Shown piece after piece: positions 17,099 through 25,131 of a stretch of DNA of 64,000 nt; within the stretch, counting starts at the first letter, position 1, and every line of letters starts with the position of its first letter. The stretch is from Streptomyces aurantiogriseus (lineage in GTDB: Bacteria; Actinomycetota; Actinomycetes; Streptomycetales; Streptomycetaceae). The stretch spans positions 1-64,000 of the forward strand of contig NZ_BMSX01000005.1 of NCBI RefSeq assembly GCF_014649375.1, given 5' to 3'. The translations under genes were made by a program, and so were the position numbers. The notes under the pieces were generated by a model that searched no databases, was not told where the DNA came from, and saw only the letters and a list, made by a program, of their open reading frames with translations.

Positions 17099-17434
17099 AT
17101 GGCACAGAGCGACCGGGAACGCGCGGTGGAGGGCTGGATCTGGATCGAGAACGTCCAGCCCTTCTTGGCTCTCTTGGCGCGTTACGCCGGCTGCGACTTC
17201 GATGGCGCCGACTGGCAGGCGGTCGAACTCGGCCTTGAGGCCACCGATGATGAGCACCCGGATTGTTGGTACAGCTATCCACTCGTCGGATCGGACCATC
17301 GCCTCAAAGTGCACCTCGCGCAGGCCGTGGGTGGCAATGAGGTTTCTGTCCGCGTGGCGGGAACTTCCAACCCTGAGCTGCTGCTGAGGGCGGACACCCT
17401 GATAGCGGCCTTTGCCACCAGGCTCGTCGCATGA
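17099..17434 (+). CDS. Conserved hypothetical protein
   Basis: The 111-residue acidic protein starts MAQSDRERAVEGWIWIENVQ and has an aromatic-rich middle (CWYSYPLVGSDHRLKVHLA) and a helical end (LLLRADTLIAAFATRL). It looks like a soluble alpha/beta immunity- or chaperone-like protein, but no family was recognised. The in-frame GTG at 17081 is a less likely start. It is divergent from the HIT gene across 180 bases and is followed by ISL3 debris. Confidence 0.6.
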   Translation: MAQSDRERAVEGWIWIENVQPFLALLARYAGCDFDGADWQAVELGLEATDDEHPDCWYSYPLVGSDHRLKVHLAQAVGGNEVSVRVAGTSNPELLLRADTLIAAFATRLVA

Positions 17435-17990
17435 GGCGAGCATGAGTTACAGCCCTCCTGGCTGGGTGAGAATCCGGGTCCGGAGGAGGGCGAACGAGGC
17501 TCGGCCATACATGGCTCGTTTGAGCGTTTTTAACCCGCTTCACGTGTCCTTCGACGACGCCGGAACTCCAGGGGAGGGTGAGGCCGGCGGTGACGGCGTC
17601 GAGGTCCTGGCGGAGGAAGCCGGCGAAGCCCTTCATGGCCTTCGGTGCGTCCTGCTCGGCCTGGCGGATCCACTCCAGCAGCAGGTATCCGCGCTGGTGG
17701 CGGAGCAGGTCGGCGAAGGCCCGGGCGAGATCGCAGGCCCGGGTGATGTCCGGGCATGCGAGCCGGACTTGAAGGAGTCGCTCGTCCTGGCTTTCGGTGA
17801 GCGTCTCCCGGGGTCGCATGATCCACGAGGTGATCTTGCGAGGGCTGGGGATGTCGGCCCGGCGCGCCGCGGCCGCCTTGAGGATCATCACGGGCGCTGC
17901 GAACGCCACGAGCCGCCCCGAGTGCCGTAGCGGTCGGTCGTGCGTCCACGGCTGAAGCCTCTGCCGCACGTCCCGGGCGGCGCTTGCGCG
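17435..17990 (-). pseudogene. ISL3-family transposase remnant
   Basis: Minus-strand translation shows PSPRKITSWIMRPRE, LLQVRLACPDITRACDLARA, AEQDAPKAMKGFAGFLRQDL and the diagnostic PWSSGVVEGHVKRVKNAQ, the last catalytic block of ISL3/IS204 transposases. The following residues shift to another frame (the YGRASFALLRTRIL type end). The N-terminal two thirds are missing. DNA from 17991 to 18129 shows no gene. Confidence 0.75.
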
Positions 17991-18129
17991 GGCTCGGCGG
18001 CAGCGGGGCTGCCTTGCCACCGGCACCGCCACCTTACGGCCTGCACCCGGTGCAGGCCTCTCCAGGCCTCACCGCGGCCGCATGAGGCGATGGGCGAACG
18101 CTGACCACGTGACCAGGCGATGTGCGCCA

Positions 18130-18630
18130 TCAGAACGTCGGGCCGGTACCCTTCGCCAAAGGAGTGATGTCGATGCGGCCCTTCTGGAGGACCTCACCCA
18201 GCTTCCACGCAGTGTTGAGATGGTGGACGGAGTCGGGTGGGGTGACTTCCAGGCGGGTGGGGTTCTGCTCCGCCTTGGTCGGTTCACCCGCAGCCGGCAC
18301 ATCTCCCCAGTGCAACCGGGTGTAGGCGCTCTGCCCCGGCTTGAGGGTGATCAGCTCGGCCCGACCAGGTCGCGGACCACACGCGTGGGCACGTCCTTGC
18401 CATGGGAGTTGAGGAGTTGCAGCCCCACGTATCCCTCGGTCCGGACGGTCTTGTGGGTCTTGTGGGTGAGAATCACCGTCGCGTAGCGCTGCCCCGCGCC
18501 CGAGGCCAGACCGTGCACACGGACGGACAGCGAGGACGTGTCCGCCCATCCCGGCCGGGTCGCGGCCTGCGACGTGCCTGCCGTGACACCGATCAGCGCC
18601 ACGGCAGAGAGCGCGGTGAGAACGACAGGT
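18130..18630 (-). pseudogene. DUF4232-type secreted protein, truncated and frameshifted
   Basis: A secretion signal (VVLTALSAVALIGVTAGTSQ) leads into SLSVRVHGLASGAGQRYATV and YVGLQLLNSHGKDVPTRVV. Near 18365 the frame changes and continues as AELITLKPGQSAYTRLHW and the end GRIDITPLAKGTGPTF. The whole matches the DUF4232 beta-sandwich found in Streptomyces lipoproteins and secreted proteins. No start codon remains in frame, because upstream sequence from about 18630 belongs to another truncated gene. Confidence 0.65.
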
Positions 18631-18853
18631 GTACGGAGATCCCTCGGCGGGGGTGCGCCAGCGTCCGTTGCACGTGGTGGCCGGGCGGTCGCTGGTCGTC
18701 TGGGAGATGCAGCTGGTCAGCCCACCCGACGACCCGGATCACTGCCCGCCCGGTGTCGCCTGGATCATGTCGCTGGACAGCGGCCGCTTCGACCGGGTCT
18801 CCCTCTACCACGCGGCACGCCCGGAGCCGCCGCCTGCGCCTGCCGCGGCCTGA
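18629..18853 (+). pseudogene. SnoaL/NTF2-like C-terminal fragment
   Basis: The frame reads RPLHVVAGRSLVVWEMQLVS, then GVAWIMSLDSGRFDRVSLY, the last three strands of an NTF2-like fold as found in SnoaL proteins and at the end of some ECF sigma factors. The first half of the domain is absent. It abuts head to head with the truncated DUF4232 gene, so 18630 is a rearrangement junction. Confidence 0.5.
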
Positions 18854-18973
18854 GTCCCGGGGCCAGCTCCACACCCCGCCAACATGACCCAGATCACATT
18901 ACGGCGATAAAACTTCTCGGTTTCCGGAGCGTCTTGTCGGTGTCACTGCCCCTGCGGACCTACGGAGATCCCG

Positions 18974-19150
18974 ATGAGCACATCCACCGCCCACACCGAC
19001 CCCCTCTCCCCCGGCACCCGCTCCAACCGGATGGGCGGAATCGTCCAGCGCTATCACGTCCACGGCCGCGGCCCGGTATGCGTGGCGCACTCCGGTGGTC
19101 CCGGCATCTTCTACGACTACCTGCGCATGCCCGCACTCGAAGAGCACCGC
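18974..19150 (+). pseudogene. Alpha/beta-hydrolase N-terminal fragment
   Basis: From the ATG at 18974 the frame encodes a proline-iminopeptidase-like start (NRMGGIVQRYHVHGRGPVCV, then SGGPGIFYDYLRMP). After about 59 residues the match ends where a transposase fragment begins on the other strand. The catalytic triad is not encoded. Confidence 0.55.
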
Positions 19151-19179
19151 GTCCTGGCACCACTGTGGCCACAGGCCGC

Positions 19180-19330
19180 CCTGCTGGAGGAGGCGACTGG
19201 CCCGGTCGCCGTGCAGGAAGGCGAGCACTTCCTCGATCCGGTCCAGTTTGGCATCCCGCTCGGGGTCCGGGGTGGTCACGGCCCGAGACGGCGGCGAGCC
19301 ATGCCGCGGTGCCCACCCTCTTCGAAGGCA
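19180..19330 (-). pseudogene. IS630-type transposase scrap
   Basis: The minus strand reads TTPDPERDAKLDRIEEVL, a segment typical of the middle of Streptomyces IS630 transposases just before the FDEFGPL block. Only about 40 residues remain and the register is lost on both sides. Confidence 0.5.
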
Positions 19331-19377
19331 GCTGGCGCGAGCGGGTCGTTGCTCGGACTCTCGGCCCCACCCAACGC

Positions 19378-19406
19378 AAAGGGCCGGGTCTGCGACCCGG
19401 TCCTTT
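19378..19406. terminator. 13-bp hairpin in decayed region
   Basis: AAAGGGCCGGGTC pairs with GACCCGGTCCTTT around TGC, with one G-T pair. It works in either orientation and lies just beyond the end of a TetR C-terminal fragment on the minus strand. Confidence 0.6.
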
Positions 19407-19436
19407 GCCATGCACCCCCAGAGACGCCACCGTGTC

Positions 19437-19600
19437 ACGTGTTCGGCAGCGAGGGGGCGAGTGCGGTGTCGATCTCGCCTACGACGGTGTCCTTGCCGAG
19501 CCGTTCCGCGAGCATCAAGCGCCGGAGGAACAAGGGGCCAAGGACGCGGAGAGATAGGTGCGTGGGGTGTATCTGGGCGCCGCCGCTGCCGCAGAGTTCA
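19437..19600 (-). pseudogene. TetR C-terminal fragment (third paralogue)
   Basis: The minus strand here is closely similar to the ends of the TetR genes at 21.8 and 23.6 kb; it encodes RLGKDTVVGEIDTALAPSL in the matching register. Only the last 50 or so residues remain. DNA from 19601 to 20009 contains TPDGVRLRSTTWLVK in one frame but no gene I can name. Confidence 0.55.
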
Positions 19601-20009
19601 TCCTCGCCTGGGGCGCCTTCCGCGGACCCGTCGACGAGACCGAAGCCGGACCGTGGAAACCGCGCGGTCCGCGCTCAGGGCAACAGCCGGCCCCTTCGAG
19701 ACGCCCGACGGGGTCCGCCTGCGCAGCACCACCTGGCTGGTGAAAGCGACTCGTTCCGCATAGGCAGGGCGCTGGAACAGGCAGGGCGCCGACAAAAGTT
19801 GCTAGCCGCCGGCATCCCTGACATGTCCGCCGGACAAGGTGCGATGGTGGTGCACCACGTGCCCACCGACTCGGCGACGGTCCGCCTCTTCTCGCGGCCG
19901 TGACGTTGAGAAGAGTGACGGAACGTGCCGGGTGTCCGAGGTGTGTGTGCCTGGTGGAGCGCACAGGTGAGGGAAGCGGAAGATCCGCGTCGCCTCGGTT
20001 CGGCTCGCC

Positions 20010-21431
20010 TCAGCGGGTCGCGGAGGGCACCTTGCGCAGGAACTCCGCGAGGCTGTGCGTAGCCGTGTTGCGGTCCGTCGCAGCGAACAGCGGGTCCAGG
20101 TGGTTCATGCCGTTGTCCGACTCGTAGACGCCGTACGGCACCCTGGAGCCGGCCGCGACCTTGCGGGCCCCCTCCACCACCGTGCCCTTGGAGTAGCTGG
20201 TCCCGAAGGCGTAGAGCGGTACGTCGATGCCGGCGCCGTGGTACAGCCGCAGGTCCAGGGAGCGGGCGAGGTCGGTGTCGGCGTAGACGTCGGTGACGTC
20301 GAGGTCCACGGAGAGCCGGGCGGGCCAGTACCACTCCCAGACACCGGGCACCGGACCGGCGTACGCCTCGGCGACCCGCGAGATGGGCGTGATCCCGTCA
20401 TCGACCCACCCCCGTACGCCATCGCTGTCCGCGCTCTCGGCGAAGTGCCCGGAGTGGACGGTGATGTCGTTGGGCCAGCCGAACCCGGCGTCGACGAGGA
20501 GGCCGAGCAGGGCCGCGTTGCTCACCGGGAACGAGGGCAGCAGCGCGGCCGGCAGCCGGGGCTGGAGTATGGAACGGCCGCCCGGGTCCTGGTGGGCGTA
20601 CCATCCGGCGAGCTGGTACCAGATCTGGGTGCTCTCGGCCCGGCTGCCCAGCCCGACTCTGCTCAGGGTCATGTCGAACACAGCCCCGCCCTCGATCGCC
20701 GCGAGCCGCTGCCGAACCTCCTCCGGCGAGTCCTGCACGGGCGTACCGGTCCCGTCGAACGCCCCGAGCACCCCACCGTCGATCACAGCGAGCCCGGCCA
20801 GCTCCCGGAACCCTGGGCGCCCCGCGAAGTCCCAGGCGGCGTACGCCAGTGCGGTGGTCGCACCCCAGGAGTGCCCACCGAGCACCACGCGCCGGGTGCC
20901 GCCGGCCCGGGCGGCCAGCACGATCGCGCGGAGGTCGCAGAGAGTGAGCGAGAGCCCCCACCCGGCGGCGAAGGCGGAGGCCGCGGGGTCCTGGGATCGG
21001 TAGTGACCGTCGAGGTAGTAGCCGGCGGGGTCGGAGCCGCCGAACCCGGCCCGATCCGCCAGGTTCTCCTCCCGCCGGTCGAACGCCCACACCTGCAACC
21101 CGGGCACGGCCGCGACCAGATCCCTCGCCATCAGCCGGAAGTCATTGGCGGCCCCGAACATCCCCGGCACCAGCACCAGCACGGTGGCCGCGTCCCTGGG
21201 GCCGATCCTGAGGACGTGCACACGGTCGGTGGGGGTGGGGCCGCCACCGGGGGCGACGGGTATCGCGGTGTACGACTCGGGGGTTGCCGCTCGGCCGGTG
21301 CGGGCGGGCAATGCGGCAGACGCCGCTCGCGCGGTGCCAGTTGTTCCCGCGGCCAGGGCGAGGCTGCTCAGCACGGTCCCGCTCATCAGGGTCCTGCGGG
21401 ACGGATGCCGACGCGTCGGACGGTTCTTCAT
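20010..21431 (-). CDS. Secreted alpha/beta-hydrolase with twin-arginine signal
   Basis: The 473-residue protein starts at the ATG at 21431 (GAAGGAGAG nine bases upstream). Its signal peptide, RRTLMSGTVLSSLALAAGT, has a twin-arginine start, so export by Tat or Sec is expected. The fold markers are VLVLVPGMFGAANDFRLMAR, the nucleophile elbow GGHSWGATTA and a late GMNHLDP histidine. Between them lies a large cap region. It resembles secreted esterases/lipases of actinobacteria, substrate unknown. The longer upstream frame runs into the TetR remnant and is spurious. No operon partner; the nearest regulator is a pseudogene. Confidence 0.85.
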   Translation of the reverse strand: MKNRPTRRHPSRRTLMSGTVLSSLALAAGTTGTARAASAALPARTGRAATPESYTAIPVAPGGGPTPTDRVHVLRIGPRDAATVLVLVPGMFGAANDFRLMARDLVAAVPGLQVWAFDRREENLADRAGFGGSDPAGYYLDGHYRSQDPAASAFAAGWGLSLTLCDLRAIVLAARAGGTRRVVLGGHSWGATTALAYAAWDFAGRPGFRELAGLAVIDGGVLGAFDGTGTPVQDSPEEVRQRLAAIEGGAVFDMTLSRVGLGSRAESTQIWYQLAGWYAHQDPGGRSILQPRLPAALLPSFPVSNAALLGLLVDAGFGWPNDITVHSGHFAESADSDGVRGWVDDGITPISRVAEAYAGPVPGVWEWYWPARLSVDLDVTDVYADTDLARSLDLRLYHGAGIDVPLYAFGTSYSKGTVVEGARKVAAGSRVPYGVYESDNGMNHLDPLFAATDRNTATHSLAEFLRKVPSATR

Positions 21432-21717
21432 CTTCGGGTCTCTCCTTCGACGTTGGGGGATGTGAGACGCCGTTGACCCCAAGCTTCTCCCGAGTCCTGT
21501 GTGGGCCTGGCGCGGGGTGCCGCCGTGACGCGGCGCGTCAGCCCAGCCGTACGTACGAAGGTGAGAGTGGCAGGGGTGCAGGCCGTGGGGGTGTCGTCGA
21601 GACCTCCGCCCGCGCGTACGTGAGGGGTGGGATGAGCGCCTTCGCGCCACCCGAGCGAGGACGACCGTTGCCAACGCGCTTGTGGTGTGCCGGCGGCGCC
21701 GGCCGCCGACGGGAGGC
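21432..21717. other. Intergenic DNA without a recognisable gene
   Basis: No credible frame was seen here on either strand. The stretch separates the hydrolase start from the read-through end of the TetR pseudogene and should hold the hydrolase promoter, which I could not pinpoint. Confidence 0.4.
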
Positions 21718-21837
21718 TCACTCAGCTGTGTCCGGGCGGTCTGGGCGAGGCCGGACCGGTGCGGGTGACCGACGGTACCCCGGCGTCGGTGTTCCGGACG
21801 GCGAACCAGGTGATGGCCTTCTGCCGCTCTGTCGCGC

Positions 21838-22425
21838 GTTCGGCAGCCAGGGGGCCAGTGCGCTGTCGACCTCGCCCGCCACGGTGTCCTTGTCGAGCCG
21901 TTCGCCGAGCATGGAGCGCCGGAAGAACAAGGGTCCGACGATGCGGGCCATGAGTTGTCTGGCGTGTACCTGGGCACCGGGGCGGAGTTCGCCGCGTCGG
22001 GCGGCGGCGCTCAGCGCGTCCGTGAAGTGCTGGTCGACGCGGCTGACGACGTCCTCGCGGATGCGCCGTGCGTTCTCGTCCCGCTCGGCTCGTTCGACGA
22101 CGGTGGCCATGATGGACGCGGAGGCCGGTTGGTTGAGCCAGTCGGTCTGCCGTTGGAGCTGGGCCGTCAGCTGGTCGCGGACGGGCTGTCGTCGAAGGCG
22201 AACAGGGGGCGGACGCCGCCCGCGAGTGCGGCGATGAGGAGGGTCTGCCGGTCGGGCCAGTGCCGGTAGACGGTGGCACGGCCGATTCCGGCTCGTTGGG
22301 TCACGGTGGCGTGGGTGACGTTCTCGGGGCCGCCTTCGGCGAGGAGTTCGGTGGCGGCGGCCAGGGTGGCGGCGCGGGTGCGGAGGGCGCAAGAGTCGTC
22401 GTTGGTCCGGGGATCGGAACACCTC
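21838..22425 (-). pseudogene. TetR regulator, decayed copy
   Basis: Compared with the intact copy at 23580-24164 this gene has three lesions. The start codon is lost (CCGATCCCC in place of CCGATGCCCC). One G is missing from a G-run at about 22183, which moves the frame from FAFDDSP to VRDQLTAQLQRQTDWL. The stop codon is changed, so the frame runs on past LAPWLPNA to 21718. The helix-turn-helix (TQRAGIGRATVYRHWPDRQ) and ligand domain are otherwise well kept, so decay is recent. Confidence 0.8.
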
Positions 22426-22437
22426 TTCCAGGAAATC

Positions 22438-22485
22438 TGTGAGACGGTTTGACTCACACTCATCTTCGATACACACTGTCTCACA
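22438..22485. promoter_or_regulatory. TGTGAG operator set, copy 1
   Basis: TGTGAG-N9-CTCACA at 22438-22458 is followed by GTCTCACA at 22478-22485. The same elements with the same spacing lie in front of the intact paralogous pair (24188-24237). They sit between a TetR gene and its divergent partner, so they are the likely TetR binding sites. Confidence 0.7.
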
Positions 22486-22570
22486 GCTGGTCGGACAACC
22501 GCCTTGCCGATCGAGCACCGTCAGTCGCAGGTCCGCCATGGGCCTGCCGCCGGGTCCGAGGAGACGGCTC

Positions 22571-23044
22571 ATGCCCATGAACGAGAACGTCATCACTCTT
22601 CGCTTCACCGACCGCGCCGCCGCCTACCAGGCGCTGAGCGGCCTGAGGCACCTCAATGCCGCCAGCACTGAGGTCCTCGGTGCCGTACTGATCGAGCGCC
22701 TGGAGGACGGCGCGGTGCGCGTCACCGAGGGCGTGGACGGTGTGGCGGGGCGGAACGCAGCGGCCGACGCCTGCATCGCACACGCCCCAGCTGACGGCAC
22801 GGTCATCCTCTCCGAGGTCAGGGAAACCGGCACCGACACCCTGGACATGCTGGCGCTGTGGTACGGCGCAGCCCTGAAGCGCCTCCCGGCCGACTCCGTA
22901 CGCGGTGGGCTGCACGCGGTGGAAAGGGCCGCCGACAGCACCGGGAAGGAAGAAGCGCGGCGGACTGGCGCGGCGGAGCGCGCCGAAGCCGCGCGGAAGT
23001 CCTCGGACGGCGTCGCGGTGCTGAGGCAGATGAGCGCCGCGTAG
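22571..23044 (+). CDS. DUF1269-like protein lacking the glycine-zipper core
   Basis: The 157-residue protein is a paralogue of the one at 24329: MPMNENVITLRFTDRAAAYQ and EVLGAVLIERLEDGAVRVTE align directly. About 48 residues that form the glycine-rich membrane hairpin in the paralogue are missing after GRNAAAD, and the sequence rejoins at PADGTVILSEV. The tail is also shortened. GAGGAG precedes the ATG at 22571. With its hydrophobic centre gone and its TetR dead, it is probably a relic, but the frame is open and could still be expressed. Confidence 0.6.
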   Translation: MPMNENVITLRFTDRAAAYQALSGLRHLNAASTEVLGAVLIERLEDGAVRVTEGVDGVAGRNAAADACIAHAPADGTVILSEVRETGTDTLDMLALWYGAALKRLPADSVRGGLHAVERAADSTGKEEARRTGAAERAEAARKSSDGVAVLRQMSAA

Positions 23045-23579
23045 CCGGGCGGGGCGCCACAGACGCGGAGCAGTTCCCCCCTGCCCCGCATGGTGAGGGT
23101 GGGCCTGATGCGGGCTCACCCTCGCCGCATTCACCCAGGGGGTTCCCTCGGCACTCGCTCGCCTTCCGGGCCGTGGTCGCCGCCAGGCCTGCTCCGTGCG
23201 GCCCGGGTGGTCACGAGTACCGTGCGCGTCACCGCGGCCGCCGCGAACGTGTGGCCGACGTCGTCGAGGGTGACCCGCGACGGCTCTGGACGGCGGGCGC
23301 GGTACGAACGCACCGACGGCTGCGGCTGCGACGCCGGCCGACTGGTCGCCACGGAAGGCAGCGGCTCCGGCCGATGCCGTCGATGAACCGCCCCCCGAGC
23401 GCGGTCCGGCGAAACGGGCGAGAGGCCGGGGACGGTATTCGGTGCCTTGTGCGCGGCACGCACTGTCCCAGGGCCGAGCATGCGCCGACGGCATACGGAG
23501 TCCGGCCCCGCGGCCTCGGGCGAGACGGCGGAAGCGGTGCGCGGTTCGGCGGCTGACGGCGTCGGACCGCGTCGGACGG
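23045..23579. other. Intergenic stretch without a recognisable gene
   Basis: This 535-bp stretch separates the two duplicated modules. Open frames exist on both strands, but none has a ribosome site or a recognisable domain. I see no IS remnant. Confidence 0.4.
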
Positions 23580-24164
23580 TCACGCGTTCGGCAGCCAGGG
23601 CGCGAGTGCGGCGTCGACCAGGCTGACCACCAGGTCCTTCTCGAGGTGTACGCCGTGCAGGAAGCGCTCGAAGAGCAGCGGTCCGATGATGCGGGCGATG
23701 AGATCCCTGGCGTGCTCCTGGGCACCGGGGCGCAATTCACCGCGTTCGACGGCGGCAGCCAGCACGCGGGTGAAGTCTTCGTCGGCCCGGCCGAACATCT
23801 CCTCGCGGATGCGCCGCGCGTCCTCGTCCCGCTCGGCCCGCTGGATGACGGTGGCGAGGATCGACACGGCGCTTGGCTGGTTGAGCCGATGGGCCATCTG
23901 TTCCGCCTGGGTCACCAACTGGTCGCGGACGGGGCTGTCGTCGAAGGCGAGCAGGGGGCGGACGTCGCCCGCGAGTGCGTCGATGAGGAGGGCCTGTTGG
24001 TCGGGCCAGTGCCGGTAGACGGTGGCACGGCCGATTCCGGCTCGTCGGGCGACGGTGGCGTGGGTGACGTTCTCGGGACCGCCTTCGACGAGGAGTTCGG
24101 TGGCGGCGGCCAGGGCGGCGGCGCGGCTGCGCAGAGCGCGTGGGTCGTCGTTGGTCCGGGGCAT
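23580..24164 (-). CDS. TetR-family regulator, intact copy
   Basis: The 194-residue regulator has its helix-turn-helix near residues 25-60 (VARRAGIGRATVYRHWPDQQ) and a TetR_C-like ligand domain ending LVDAALAPWLPNA. The ATG at 24164 follows GAGG by seven bases. It is divergent from the DUF1269-like gene, with a perfect TTGTGAG-N9-CTCACAA palindrome between them, so it very likely represses both. The ligand is unknown. Two decayed relatives lie at 19.4 and 21.8 kb. Confidence 0.9.
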   Translation of the reverse strand: MPRTNDDPRALRSRAAALAAATELLVEGGPENVTHATVARRAGIGRATVYRHWPDQQALLIDALAGDVRPLLAFDDSPVRDQLVTQAEQMAHRLNQPSAVSILATVIQRAERDEDARRIREEMFGRADEDFTRVLAAAVERGELRPGAQEHARDLIARIIGPLLFERFLHGVHLEKDLVVSLVDAALAPWLPNA

Positions 24165-24187
24165 CGGAACACCTCTTTCTCGGCAAC

Positions 24188-24237
24188 TTGTGAGACGTAT
24201 TGACTCACAACTCCTCTTCGATACATACTGTCTCACA
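24188..24237. promoter_or_regulatory. TGTGAG operator set, copy 2
   Basis: TTGTGAG (24188-24194) and CTCACAA (24204-24210) form a perfect 7-bp inverted repeat with 9 bases between. GTCTCACA follows at 24230-24237. Spacing and order are the same as in copy 1. Confidence 0.75.
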
Positions 24238-24328
24238 GATGGAGGTGGAAGTCCCGCCGAAGCCGGTGCCGTGGCCGTCCACCGTCAGACCTGGGCCCGG
24301 TGTGGGTCCGCCGACCGAAGGAGAGCTC

Positions 24329-24952
24329 ATGTCCGTGAACGAGAACGCCGTCACCCTGCGATTCGCCGATCGTGCCGCCGCCTACCAGGCGCTCAGTGAC
24401 CTGAAGCACCTCAGCCCCGCCACGACGGAGGTCCGTGCCGCCGTTCTGATCGAGCGCCTCGAGGACGGCGCGGTGCGTGTCCCGGAGGGAATGGACACCG
24501 AGGAGGGACGCAACACGGCGGTCGGCGGGCTGGTCGGCTCGCTGGTCGGTATCCTCGGCGGACCCCTCGGCGTCCTGATGGGCCTGGGCGTCGGCGCGCT
24601 GATCGGCCAAGGCCGCGACTACAAGCGGGCCGAGGAAACCACCACTGCCGTCGGCGCCTTCGTCCAGCACGTCCCACCCGGTGGCACGGCCATCCTGGCG
24701 GAGGTCGCGGAGAGGGACACGCAGGCCCTGGACCTGCTGGCCATGCGCTACGACGCCGTCCTCGAGCGCCGCCCGGCCGACGGCGTACGAGCCGAGCTGA
24801 AGGCCATGGAGGAGGCCGCCGAGCGGATCCGCAAGGACGAGGCGAAGGCCAAGCGAGAGCACAAGCGCGCCGAGGTCGCGAAGAAGCTCGGCCGGCGCCC
24901 CGGCGGACGCAAGGAGGACGACGCGGCGCCGAAGGAGACGCTCGCCATGTGA
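24329..24952 (+). CDS. DUF1269-like membrane-associated protein
   Basis: The 207-residue protein has an alpha/beta start (NAVTLRFADRAAAYQALSDL), then a glycine-zipper hairpin (VGGLVGSLVGILGGPLGVLM, GLGVGALIGQG) that could insert into a membrane, then a second alpha/beta segment and a highly charged coiled tail (RIRKDEAKAKREHKRAEVAK). This resembles DUF1269-type stress proteins; the assignment is tentative. AAGGAG precedes the ATG at 24329. It is controlled from the shared operator with the divergent TetR gene. A channel or membrane-stress function is possible but unproven. Confidence 0.75.
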   Translation: MSVNENAVTLRFADRAAAYQALSDLKHLSPATTEVRAAVLIERLEDGAVRVPEGMDTEEGRNTAVGGLVGSLVGILGGPLGVLMGLGVGALIGQGRDYKRAEETTTAVGAFVQHVPPGGTAILAEVAERDTQALDLLAMRYDAVLERRPADGVRAELKAMEEAAERIRKDEAKAKREHKRAEVAKKLGRRPGGRKEDDAAPKETLAM

Positions 24953-25131
24953 CCGGTGCGAGCGCCATGGGCGCGGGGCACGGACCGCACCGCGGTTCAA
25001 CTCCCCCTGTGCCCCGCTGGGTCGGGGCGAGCCGATACCCCCCGGCCCGCCCCGACCGCTTCAACCGACACCAAGCACTGACACCCGTGCTCTCGGCCTT
25101 GCCGACCTGCCCAAGGGAAAGACCGACCCCC

